Positions 18,281-26,517 of a DNA stretch of 64,000 nt are shown here, in pieces; positions within the stretch are counted from its first letter, which is position 1, and every line of letters starts with the position of its first letter. This stretch comes from Ruegeria_C sp041537925 (GTDB lineage: Bacteria > Pseudomonadota > Alphaproteobacteria > Rhodobacterales > Rhodobacteraceae), in contig NZ_JBGOSH010000019.1 in assembly GCF_041537925.1 (NCBI RefSeq), positions 10,576 through 74,575 on the forward strand. Reading direction: 5' to 3'. The position numbers and the translations under genes are program-made. Below the pieces are notes generated by a model. It worked only from the letters and a program-made list of their open reading frames with translations. It was not told where the DNA came from and made no database searches.

Positions 18281-19008
18281 CAGGTCAGCCCCGTCAGTTC
18301 CGCCATCAGGGCGTCGTTGGTTCCAAGCGTTTCAGCCGTGCCCTCTGCGACGATGCGACCATTGTTCAGAAGATAGACATAGTCTGACAGGCGCAGGGCT
18401 TGGGTCGCGTTTTGTTCGACCAGCAAAATGGTCATGCCCTTTTCTTTCAGCGCCCCAATCATGGTGAAAATCTGAGTGACGATTTTGGGGGCCAATCCAA
18501 GGCTGGGTTCATCCAGAAGTAAAATGCGCGGGTTCGCCATCAAGGCCCGCGCAATCGCAAGCATTTGCTGTTCTCCGCCCGACAGTGTCCCCGCAAGCTG
18601 ATTGCGACGTTCACCGAGAATTGGGAAGGTGTCGAACCATTCCGCGATACGATCTGCCAGGTCATTCTTTTGTTGCGCGCCGCCCAGTCGCAGATTTTCC
18701 TCGACACTCAGATTGGCGAATACGCGTCTGCCTTCTGGTGACACGGCAATCCCTTTGCGCATACGAGATTCTACTGGAAGGGGTGTCAGGTCGACGCCAG
18801 ACAGCGCGATGGACCCGGTTGCTTTTGCAATTCCTGTTATTGCCGAAATCGTTGATGTCTTGCCGGCGCCGTTGGGTCCAAGCAACGCAACGCACTGACC
18901 TTCCGCCACAGCAAATGATATGCCGTGCACCGCCTCAATTGGCCCGTGGAACACCTCCAGATTTTCAACGTCGAGCATGTACAGGCCTTTGGAAAGAGGC
19001 AGGGCCAT
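18280..19008 (-). CDS. branched-chain/amide ABC transporter ATPase (LivF type)
   Basis: 242 residues from 19008. An internal ATG at 18978 (MLDVENLEVFHG) has a better ribosome-binding site (AAAGG) and gives the usual LivF length near 232, so it may be the true start. Walker A is GPNGAGKTSTISAI, the signature LSGGEQQMLAIARAL, and Walker B ILLLDEPSLGLAP. It works with the LivG-type ATPase encoded at 20210-20935. Confidence 0.92.
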   Translation of the reverse strand: MALPLSKGLYMLDVENLEVFHGPIEAVHGISFAVAEGQCVALLGPNGAGKTSTISAITGIAKATGSIALSGVDLTPLPVESRMRKGIAVSPEGRRVFANLSVEENLRLGGAQQKNDLADRIAEWFDTFPILGERRNQLAGTLSGGEQQMLAIARALMANPRILLLDEPSLGLAPKIVTQIFTMIGALKEKGMTILLVEQNATQALRLSDYVYLLNNGRIVAEGTAETLGTNDALMAELTGLT

Positions 19009-19029
19009 AGCTGGCCCTGCCGATTCTGA

Positions 19030-20181
19030 TCAATTCCAATCAGTCGGTGTGTTGGACGGAATTTCATTTGAAATCAAAACCCGTTTCCCATTTTCGAAAC
19101 CGATCACCGGAATGGTCCGCTGCGCATAGGTATTCGTGTCCTTGAACGAAATACTCTCGACCGTGAGGACGGGAATGCTGTCTGCATTGCGCAGGGTGTC
19201 AGCAATGGTAGCCGGATCGGTGCTGCCCGATTGTTCAATCGCCCAGGCGACGGCAGCTACGGTGTCAGCACCTGTGGCAGGGAACAGGCCCGGGACGTCG
19301 ATGCCCATTTCCTTGCATTCAGCCATGAATTTTACCACGGCCCCTTCCGCATGGCTGGGTGCCAGTGTTGCAAAGAACACCTTATCAAGGATGGACGGGT
19401 CGTCTGAACCCACCGCATCCAGCGATGGATCGTCGAACCCGTCCGAACCAATCACATAGGCCTCAATTCCTGCGCTCTTCAACTGACGGACAAGCACCGC
19501 GATGTCGGGCATGATGGATGAGATATAGACCCCGTCAATCTCCTCGCCCAAGGCTTTCATTTCCGCGATTTGCGGGGACCAGTCCGACGTACCGAATGAG
19601 AAGTTCATCTTTGCCAGAACCTTGCCACCGCCCGCTTCAACCACGTCGCCAAACCAAAGCGGCGTACGGGCGGACCAGGAACCGCCTTCGTCCGAGGTCA
19701 TCAACACAACGTTTTTGACCCCGAGGCTGAGCGCATGATTGGCAGCCGCCGTGGCGGTAAAGGGGTCCGGCGATACCCCGGTAAAGAAGTTGTCCACGAT
19801 GCCCGCATGCATTTCCACCTGCGTAGATTGCGGCTGGAAGATGGACACACCGTAAGGTTTGGCCACTTGCGCAACCGGGATCATCGTATCGGAAAACGGA
19901 ATGGTGCCCAGCATCACCGCGCCTTCGTCCAGGAACTTCTGTGCCAAACTGATTGCCGTTTGTGTGTCGGCCGCCGAATCCTGAACCAGCACTTCAATCA
20001 TCTTGCCATCAACGCCGCCTTTGGCATTAATTTTCTCTGCCATGCAGCGGGCACCCTGCCATTCGGCATATGGCGCATAATCTCCGGTCATTGGAACACC
20101 AAGACCGATCTTGATAGTATCTTCAGCCAACGCTGGTGCGGCCAGAGATAAACAAGCCAATGCGATTAACGTCTTTTTCAT
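19030..20181 (-). CDS. branched-chain/amide ABC transporter substrate-binding protein
   Basis: 383 residues from an ATG at 20181 preceded by GGAGAG; a start 39 bases upstream would lengthen the N-terminus without a signal-peptide advantage. A signal peptide (MKKTLIALACLSLAAPALAE) leads into TIKIGLGVPMTGDYAPYAEW, the classic type-I periplasmic fold of LivJ/AmiC/UrtA relatives. It carries the ligand in the periplasm. The ligand is not known; the hydrolases in the operon suggest an amide, N-formyl or carbamoyl compound. Confidence 0.9.
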   Translation of the reverse strand: MKKTLIALACLSLAAPALAEDTIKIGLGVPMTGDYAPYAEWQGARCMAEKINAKGGVDGKMIEVLVQDSAADTQTAISLAQKFLDEGAVMLGTIPFSDTMIPVAQVAKPYGVSIFQPQSTQVEMHAGIVDNFFTGVSPDPFTATAAANHALSLGVKNVVLMTSDEGGSWSARTPLWFGDVVEAGGGKVLAKMNFSFGTSDWSPQIAEMKALGEEIDGVYISSIMPDIAVLVRQLKSAGIEAYVIGSDGFDDPSLDAVGSDDPSILDKVFFATLAPSHAEGAVVKFMAECKEMGIDVPGLFPATGADTVAAVAWAIEQSGSTDPATIADTLRNADSIPVLTVESISFKDTNTYAQRTIPVIGFENGKRVLISNEIPSNTPTDWN

Positions 20182-20209
20182 CTTTCTCTCCTGTCGGTTG
20201 GTTCGCCAC

Positions 20210-20935
20210 TTAGGCGGCATGTTCCTGGTCTTCGCCCAGGTAGGCGTCGATCACTTGCCTGTTTTCAGAGACCGCTTGTGGGGTGCCTTCTGCGATGACT
20301 TTCCCCATGTTCAAAACTGTGATGCGCTCGCTCAAAGCCATGATGAACTTCAAGTCATGATCGATCACGAGTATCGAGCATTCGCTTTTGTCGCGGACCC
20401 AGCCAAGCGCCGCGCCCAAGGCCTCGGTTTCCTGCTCATTCATGCCAGCTGCCGGTTCATCCAACATCAAAACGCGAGGGCGCAGGGCCAGGGCGCGCAC
20501 GATTTCCAACCGCCTGAGTTGACCATAGGCCAGTGAATTGGCCGGATCGTTCAGCTTGTCGGCAAGGTCAAACCGCACAATCGCCTCTTGTAGCAGGTCA
20601 TCACCGCCTCTTGCGCTGGCAGTACCGGTATAACCTGCGACGTCGATATTTTGCTGCGCCGTCAGGCTGGAGAAAACACGCAGATTCTGAAACGTGCGAG
20701 CAATCCCTTTTAGGGCGCGCTGCTGCGAGGACAAATCATCCAGCGGTACTCCGTCCAAAGTCATCGCCCCAGCCGAATGGGTCAATAGCCCCGAGATCAA
20801 GTTCACCAAGGTACTTTTGCCGGCGCCGTTCGGTCCGATCAGGCCGCGCACCTCGCCGGGTGCAACCGACATGTCAACATCCTGCACGGCTTTGACACCA
20901 CCGAAGGTCTTGGTGATCCCGCGCAGCTCAAGCAT
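20210..20935 (-). CDS. branched-chain/amide ABC transporter ATPase (LivG type)
   Basis: 241 residues. Walker A is GPNGAGKSTLVNLISG, Walker B VLMLDEPAAGMNEQE, and the signature region reads LAYGQLRRLEIVRAL, a small variation on the LSYGQQRRLEIARAL usual for LivG. The ATG lies within the end of the isochorismatase-type gene (8-bp overlap). LivG proteins contact one permease half, LivF the other. Confidence 0.92.
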   Translation of the reverse strand: MLELRGITKTFGGVKAVQDVDMSVAPGEVRGLIGPNGAGKSTLVNLISGLLTHSAGAMTLDGVPLDDLSSQQRALKGIARTFQNLRVFSSLTAQQNIDVAGYTGTASARGGDDLLQEAIVRFDLADKLNDPANSLAYGQLRRLEIVRALALRPRVLMLDEPAAGMNEQETEALGAALGWVRDKSECSILVIDHDLKFIMALSERITVLNMGKVIAEGTPQAVSENRQVIDAYLGEDQEHAA

Positions 20936-21569
20936 TTGTCAACTCGCTCACAAGCTCGGTCGTGGTTACTTGTCGGCAGTATCCTTTGATCGTCCTAAGC
21001 GAATGATCGTGCCGTTCCTGAGTATAAGTCAGGCAAGCATCCGAAACCTGTGTCACCAGATACCCGAGATCACAGGCATCGCGGATGGCGCTTTCGACAC
21101 ATTGGTCCGTGATCAGGCCGGACAGTATGATCTGCTTAACGCCAAGATTGCGCAGAATGTAGTCGATGTGGGTTGAGACAAAGACCGAAGACGACGACTT
21201 TGGTAAGACAATCTCATCGCCCTTCGGGGCAATCCGATCAATGACCTTCCCGTCCCAAGATCCCTTGGGCACGTTGAAGCCCGTGATCTTGTAGTCCAGC
21301 GACCGATCCCGCCCATCCAATGTGAGGCTTTCGATGGTGGTATACATGACCTCAACCCCGGCGGTGCGACAGGCAGATTGAATCGCCTGCATGTTGGGAA
21401 TGACACGGGCATCAAGCTCGTCGAAGAACCAACCATATTTCTGTGCGAACTCTTCGGGCGACAGACCATCGAACTCGGCGCCCTCGCGATGTGCGGCGAA
21501 ATTCTGCACGTCAATAAACAAAAGCGCAGCTTGATCGGGCTGTACGGGAACATCACGGGTCAAAGTCAT
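20928..21569 (-). CDS. isochorismatase-family cysteine hydrolase
   Basis: 213 residues. AALLFIDVQNF contains the catalytic Asp, LPKSSSSVF the catalytic Lys, and ILSGLITDQCVESAIRDACD the nucleophilic Cys. This Asp-Lys-Cys set is that of the nicotinamidase/N-carbamoylsarcosine amidase superfamily, which removes amide or carbamoyl groups. It overlaps the amidohydrolase gene upstream by 4 bp and the LivG gene downstream by 8 bp. The context suggests hydrolysis of a carbamoyl or amide intermediate from the imported substrate. Confidence 0.88.
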   Translation of the reverse strand: MTLTRDVPVQPDQAALLFIDVQNFAAHREGAEFDGLSPEEFAQKYGWFFDELDARVIPNMQAIQSACRTAGVEVMYTTIESLTLDGRDRSLDYKITGFNVPKGSWDGKVIDRIAPKGDEIVLPKSSSSVFVSTHIDYILRNLGVKQIILSGLITDQCVESAIRDACDLGYLVTQVSDACLTYTQERHDHSLRTIKGYCRQVTTTELVSELTNA

Positions 21570-22333
21570 GACAATGTCTCCATGAATTCACTTATGGCTT
21601 TTGCCAGGCAACCCGCCCAGAGCTGTGCACCCGACACATGATCAATCTGGTCATTGCGTATCTCGATTAGGCAATGCGGCAATCCGCGGGCCTCGGCATA
21701 GTGGGGAATGAACCAATCGGTTTCATCCTCAATCTGGTAGGGTTCGTTGATCGCTAGCTCCAGGCTCGGTTGTTGCCTGGAAATTGAACGCATAAGCGTT
21801 TGGGCAGTGTCCTGGGCCTGTCGCGTCAAGAAACCCGCATGCCATGGCCGATCAATCCCGTTCATGCGTGGCGTGAAAGAATGGATGGAAAAACAAGCTT
21901 TTACGCCCAGTTCCAGATACTGCTCGATCGCGCCATTCATAGGGGCAAAGATCTCGTCAATGCGTCTTTGCTTGTCAGCAGATGTCAGGCCCTGATTGCC
22001 GGGAACAACCACACCGTCGCTGATTTCAGGCATGGAGTCCGTCCCACCCGGGGGACGGTTCGCGTCGATGACAAGACGACTGTATCGCTGGAGTATCAAC
22101 GGAGCGTTGAGGCGCTCGCTGACGCCAAGCGCCACGTCTTCCGCGCCGATGTCCCACGCCCGATGGCTGATGAGCACATCCTCATTCACTTGCAGATCGC
22201 CCAATGACCGCGGAATTTTACGACCTGCGTGCTCACATAACAAAAGCACCGGCACCTCGCTTTCCCGATTGAGGATTTCAACGGGGACGGGGTCGGTATC
22301 GCACAGCAGAGCGTGGTCGGCAGCAGCTTCCAT
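21566..22333 (-). CDS. N-formylglutamate amidohydrolase family protein
   Basis: 255 residues. VPVLLLCEHAGRKIPRSLGD is the characteristic opening with a metal-binding His region, followed by HRAWDIGAEDVA, YSRLVIDANRPPG and AGFLTRQ. HutG-type enzymes remove formate from N-formylglutamate in histidine degradation, but no hut genes are present. In this operon, with a formamidase homologue and a glutamine-synthetase-like enzyme opposite, it may act on another N-acyl or gamma-glutamyl compound. It is the first gene of the minus-strand operon. Confidence 0.85.
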   Translation of the reverse strand: MEAAADHALLCDTDPVPVEILNRESEVPVLLLCEHAGRKIPRSLGDLQVNEDVLISHRAWDIGAEDVALGVSERLNAPLILQRYSRLVIDANRPPGGTDSMPEISDGVVVPGNQGLTSADKQRRIDEIFAPMNGAIEQYLELGVKACFSIHSFTPRMNGIDRPWHAGFLTRQAQDTAQTLMRSISRQQPSLELAINEPYQIEDETDWFIPHYAEARGLPHCLIEIRNDQIDHVSGAQLWAGCLAKAISEFMETLS

Positions 22334-22413
22334 TGCTGCAGCCTAGAGAAATTTTATTTTCAGTGTCAACTTATTTGCATTGACTGTAATTCTATTTCCA
22401 TCACATTTATCCC
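22334..22413. promoter_or_regulatory. divergent promoter between the amide operon and the RpiR regulator
   Basis: This 80-bp AT-rich gap holds a near-palindrome, GAAATTTTATTTTC (22348-22361). It resembles the GAAA-N-TTTC-like operators reported for RpiR-family regulators. It lies just upstream of the leftward operon and about 50 bp before the regulator's ATG. The assignment rests on position and symmetry only. Confidence 0.35.
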
Positions 22414-23259
22414 ATGTCTGTTCGCAATCTCATCGAAAAAAACTCGCAAAGCATGACCCCGTCCGAGCGAAAGCTCACCGCTGTTCTCCTGTCGGACTAT
22501 CCATTTGCGGGGCTTGCGTCGATTCAGGAACTTGCAGAACGGGCAGAGGTTTCACCGCCCTCTATTTCCCGCTTTGTGACAAAGATCGGATTGTCGGGTT
22601 ACGCCGAAATGCAGCGCAGCCTGATCGCAGAAATGAAAGACGGCGACAGATCGCCGGTCGAGATACACGCAACGGGCAAGCAGATCGAAGGCGGCTATCT
22701 GTCAGGCTTCCTGTCACGGGCAGTCGGACAGATGCAGTCAGCAGGTGCCGCGATTACGGAAGGCCAATTCAATCGGATTTGCGCGCTGTTCGCTGACCCA
22801 AAACGCAATATCTACGCCTTGGGCGGGCGCATCAGTGATACAATCGCGCAGCATTTGTCCTTTCACCTGCGCCAGGCGCGAGCGGGGGTGTTTCACATTC
22901 CAAGAGATCCGGAACGCTGGCCGGAATATCTGTTGCGAATGAAACCCGGAGATGTGCTTTTTCTGGTTGATTTCCGAAGGTATCAACCGAACCTGAGGCG
23001 GCTTGCTAAACAAGCGGCAGATCGAAAAGCTCAGGTTGTTCTCATGACAGACAAGTGGATGTCGCCTGCAAACAAATATGCCACCGAAGTTCTGGCGGTG
23101 CCGATTGAGATCAGCACAATCTGGGACAGCTACGCTGCAGCATTGGCGGTTACAGAAGCCATGGCGACTCATGTCGCGGAAGAGGATTGGGAGGCAACCC
23201 GCCAGCGCATTGAGGCTTGGGATGCTGTACGACAGACAGAACAGGAGTCTTCGTCATGA
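22414..23259 (+). CDS. MurR/RpiR-family transcriptional regulator
   Basis: 281 residues. The N-terminal HTH_6 domain includes MTPSERKLTAVLLSDYPFAG followed by LASIQELAERAEVSPPSISR, and a SIS domain follows (YALGGRISDTIAQHLSFHLR). RpiR proteins sense phosphorylated or acylated small molecules through the SIS domain. It is divergent from the amide operon and overlaps the glutamine-synthetase-like gene by 4 bp, so it probably controls both transcripts. Confidence 0.88.
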   Translation: MSVRNLIEKNSQSMTPSERKLTAVLLSDYPFAGLASIQELAERAEVSPPSISRFVTKIGLSGYAEMQRSLIAEMKDGDRSPVEIHATGKQIEGGYLSGFLSRAVGQMQSAGAAITEGQFNRICALFADPKRNIYALGGRISDTIAQHLSFHLRQARAGVFHIPRDPERWPEYLLRMKPGDVLFLVDFRRYQPNLRRLAKQAADRKAQVVLMTDKWMSPANKYATEVLAVPIEISTIWDSYAAALAVTEAMATHVAEEDWEATRQRIEAWDAVRQTEQESSS

Positions 23260-24557
23260 CGCCATTGATATTTGTGGGGACAAGTGACCTAGCGGGAAAA
23301 ACACGCGGCAAAGCGTTCCCCCTCGACCAGTTGGAAAAGCGATTGCAGCGTGGGATCGGCTGGACGCCCACCAATGTACAGATCAATTGTTTTGATGTCA
23401 TCGCCGAAAGCCCGTTTGGGGCTTTAGGCGACTTGCTGCTAATCCCTGACGCCGCCACTCAGGTTCAGGCAGAATTCGTCGATAAACCCGAGCATTTTAT
23501 CTTGGGTGACATAGTCACACTGGAAGGTGAGCCATGGGATTTTTGCACGCGTTCCCTGCTTAAATCTGCGCTTGCGCGGTTGCAAGATGTCGCCGGTGTC
23601 ACCCTGCTTTCAGCCTTTGAGCACGAATTCCAGCTCAAAGGCAATCTGGACATGGCCGGTGAGGCCTATGGTCGATCCGGCTTTGAGATGCAAAGGACGC
23701 TTTGTGAGTTGCTGATGCATCAACTTGAAGCCGCAGGATTTGCACCAGACAGCATCATGAAGGAATACGGCCCCAACCAGTACGAGGTTGTTGTGGGGCC
23801 CGAGATTGGTGTGCGGTCTGCTGATGCCGCAGTGATTTTGCGCGAACTCACCCGGTCCTGCGCACGCGCGCTTGGCCAAGAGGCAACGTTTACCCCCATT
23901 CGCGACCCGGAAAGCGTTGGCAATGGTGTTCACATACACATGAGTTTTCTCGATCAGGCAGGAGATCCCGCCACGTATGATGCGACCGGGCCAAGCGGAA
24001 TGTCAGGGTTAACCCGCGCCTTTGCAGCAGGTGTGTTGAAGTACATGGACAGTATTCTGGCACTCACTGCACCATCGGCGATTTCCTATCTGCGCCTGAC
24101 CCCGCATCGATGGTCCGCGGCGTACAATAACCTCGGGTTCCGGGACCGCGAAGCGTCGCTTCGCGTTTGCCCTGTCACCACCAAAGACCCGGCCAGCTTC
24201 GCCCGACAGTTCAATATCGAATACCGTGCGGCCGATGCCGCCGCCTGTCCCCATCTGGCTTTGGCTGCCATCGTCCACGCTGGAGTGCAGGGCATCGAAG
24301 AGGGGTTGGAAGCTCCTGAACCAACAGAGGAAGACCTGTCGCTTTTGACCCCGACTGAATTGTCGGACCAAGGGTATGTTCGCTTGCCACAGTCGCTTGA
24401 AAAGGCTCTCGATCTATTTAGCGCCAATCGTACAGTCATCGGCTGGTTCCCAGAACCGTTTGCCAGAGTCTATACAGCACATAAAATGTCCGAGATTGAC
24501 CATCTTTCAGAGATGGACAACATCCAACGATGCGCAGCGTATGAAAAAACATACTGA
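23256..24557 (+). CDS. glutamine-synthetase-family protein (possible gamma-glutamyl-amine ligase)
   Basis: 433 residues from an ATG at 23256 overlapping the regulator stop. Landmarks of the GS catalytic domain are AFEHEFQL (metal-binding Glu pair), YGPNQYEVVVGPEIG, NGVHIHMSF (catalytic His strand) and YLRLTPHRWSAAYNNLGFRD, which carries the nucleotide/phosphate-site Arg. The N-terminal MTPLIFVGTSDLAGKTRGKA replaces the usual beta-grasp start. Such GlnA-like proteins often ligate glutamate to amines (PuuA, GlnA3-type) instead of ammonia. With the hydrolases opposite, an amine-detoxifying or amine-feeding role is plausible. Not the housekeeping glutamine synthetase. Confidence 0.82.
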   Translation: MTPLIFVGTSDLAGKTRGKAFPLDQLEKRLQRGIGWTPTNVQINCFDVIAESPFGALGDLLLIPDAATQVQAEFVDKPEHFILGDIVTLEGEPWDFCTRSLLKSALARLQDVAGVTLLSAFEHEFQLKGNLDMAGEAYGRSGFEMQRTLCELLMHQLEAAGFAPDSIMKEYGPNQYEVVVGPEIGVRSADAAVILRELTRSCARALGQEATFTPIRDPESVGNGVHIHMSFLDQAGDPATYDATGPSGMSGLTRAFAAGVLKYMDSILALTAPSAISYLRLTPHRWSAAYNNLGFRDREASLRVCPVTTKDPASFARQFNIEYRAADAAACPHLALAAIVHAGVQGIEEGLEAPEPTEEDLSLLTPTELSDQGYVRLPQSLEKALDLFSANRTVIGWFPEPFARVYTAHKMSEIDHLSEMDNIQRCAAYEKTY

Positions 24558-25431
24558 TAAACGCGAACAGTCTCTGGGCCAAATGGGCCTCAATCGCTGG
24601 TAACAGTTAGATCCTGGGGACAGCGCTATTTCTGGAGCCGCTGTAACCATTTTTTCAGCACCAGCGCCAAGCATTGGCGCTAGCGCAGCGAATTGGTGCT
24701 TTGTCCCGCGACCCGGCCATCACTCGCGGTAGAGATGCTGCGCGGACGATCAACGTCCGCTTCGGAGATTGTGGCCATTCGATACGACCGATGCATGAAT
24801 GTTGTCTTTGGGCCGTCCCGGTTGAGCAGGCGGTGCTGTGAAACGTGACGTTGTAAAAAGCGCTAATTGAATTGAACTGACAACGGTCATTGTGAAGACC
24901 GCACCCAGTGTTTTGGGAAAGCTTCAAAGCAGAAATGAGCTTCGGCTCAAAGCACTTCCGAAGAGTGGTCTGTTCCTAGGCGCAATATTTAAAAAACGGT
25001 TTTTCAAGCCCGACAATTGGCCGACCCTAGGACCAGGTCAAAGGGTGACTGATACTAAATGTAGTATGATCTCTCTTAACCACTATTTTGCTAATGATTT
25101 TCAATATGTTGTTAAATTTATTGCCTTGGGTTCCACCATATCAAATCGCGAGATGAGCCTCGCGCCTAAGGCGCCGACGGAAAAGACTAAGTCGAAGCTT
25201 GAATCCCTTGTTTCCGGCGGTTTCCCACACGACTTGGGCGGGGTCTGCACCTGCTCGTCGCGTCTTCAAAACGCAAACCATTGCGAAGCGTGAAGAAAAT
25301 GCCAAGCACGGTTCGGTGTCATCAACCTGCAGCTTGCCAGAATCCTCGGGATAGCAAGGTCAAAGGTGCTCTATTCGCTTATCAGTCAACTACAAAAGTT
25401 TGCCGACATCGCGCTCATTTGTTTGGTGTCC
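24558..25431. other. long intergenic region between convergent genes, no gene assigned
   Basis: About 870 bases. The left half is GC-rich with GGCGCTAGCGCAGCGAATTG-like dispersed sequence. The middle (25060-25140) is sharply AT-rich and contains GCTAATGATTTTCAATATG, which loosely resembles a Fur or iron-box site. A 133-codon open frame starting with GTG at 24892 has no recognisable domain, no ribosome-binding site and mixed composition, so it is not called as a gene. The iron-type transporter to the right reads toward this region, so the site could not drive it. Confidence 0.4.
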
Positions 25432-26505
25432 CTAAACCGCCAGATCCGTGGGCAACAGAACCGGCCCGATTTCGTCCAATCCGACAGTGACTTGCGACCC
25501 GATTTCAAGAGGCGCGTCAACGTTTTCGCTGATCGCGAATATCTGCCCGAATGCCGCTTCCAAGGTATATTCCATCCGGCTTCCCACATAGGTCGCCTTG
25601 GCAATCGTCATTTTCATCCCATTGGTCGCGCCGATCTTCAGGCGCGTCGGGCGTACCGCCAACAGGGCCGTGCCGACGTCCAATCCGCGCGCTGGCAGAA
25701 TATGTTCAAAATCTCCGACCTGGATGGTCGCCGTGCGATCGTGGACCGTGGTGATTTCACAGGGGATGATATTGGCCTCTCCGATGAAATCGGCGACAAA
25801 GCGGTCGGCAGGGGCATCATAAAGCTGACGCGGCGTGCCGATTTGTGCAATACCCGCATTTCGCATGACGACGATATTGTCGGAGACCGCCAGCGCCTCT
25901 TCCTGATCATGGGTGACATAGACGACAGTAAGGCCGAGGTTTTGCTGAATTTCGCGTATTTCTTCACGAACCTGGCGGCGCAGCTTTGCGTCGAGATTTG
26001 ACAGCGGCTCATCAAAAAGCAGTACCTGTGGCTCCAGTACAAGCGCGCGCGCAACAGCGACACGTTGCTGCTGACCGCCCGACAATTCTGAGGGCAGCCG
26101 GTCTCCGAACCCGCGCAGACCTACCAGTTCCAAACCCTGTGCGGCGCGATCCTTGGTCTCGGCCTTGTCAAAGCCGGAAAACCCCAACCCGTACGAGACA
26201 TTCTCCATCACCGTCATATGCGGAAAAAGCGCGTAGGACTGAAACACCATCGACACGTCGCGATCGGTCGCCGGCAGCAGCGTGACGTCGCGATCACCGA
26301 TATGGATCGAGCCTTTGCTGGCCATTTCGAGCCCGGCGATCATGCGTAACGTCGTGGTCTTGCCGCATCCTGACGGGCCTAGCAGCGTCACCAGTTTCCC
26401 TGCTTCGATCTCAAGATTGATGTCGTCCACCGCCACCACATCCTTGCCATAGATTTTGGTGACGTTCCGAAAACTGACCGGCGCGGCTTTGGAATTGAGG
26501 CTCAT
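25432..26505 (-). CDS. ferric-type ABC transporter ATP-binding protein (FbpC/PotA class)
   Basis: 357 residues. Walker A is GPSGCGKTTTLR, the signature LSGGQQQRVAVARAL, Walker B VLLFDEPLSNLDAKLR and the switch VTHDQEEALAVSDNI. The C-terminal TOBE region has RPTRLKIGATNG. The ATPase class serves iron, polyamine and related importers; the fused permease and FbpA-like binding protein upstream favour the ferric or AfuA subtype. It is the last gene of the three-gene operon, 12 bases after the permease. Confidence 0.9.
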   Translation of the reverse strand: MSLNSKAAPVSFRNVTKIYGKDVVAVDDINLEIEAGKLVTLLGPSGCGKTTTLRMIAGLEMASKGSIHIGDRDVTLLPATDRDVSMVFQSYALFPHMTVMENVSYGLGFSGFDKAETKDRAAQGLELVGLRGFGDRLPSELSGGQQQRVAVARALVLEPQVLLFDEPLSNLDAKLRRQVREEIREIQQNLGLTVVYVTHDQEEALAVSDNIVVMRNAGIAQIGTPRQLYDAPADRFVADFIGEANIIPCEITTVHDRTATIQVGDFEHILPARGLDVGTALLAVRPTRLKIGATNGMKMTIAKATYVGSRMEYTLEAAFGQIFAISENVDAPLEIGSQVTVGLDEIGPVLLPTDLAV

Positions 26506-26517
26506 ATCCGGGCGTCC

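Noticed and set aside
21566..22333. Histidine-degradation assignment for the formylglutamate amidohydrolase homologue
   Set aside because: No hutH, hutU or hutI is present; its operon partners indicate amide chemistry.
24892..25293. 133-codon plus-strand frame in the long intergenic region
   Set aside because: It has a GTG start without ribosome-binding site, no recognised domain and mixed composition.
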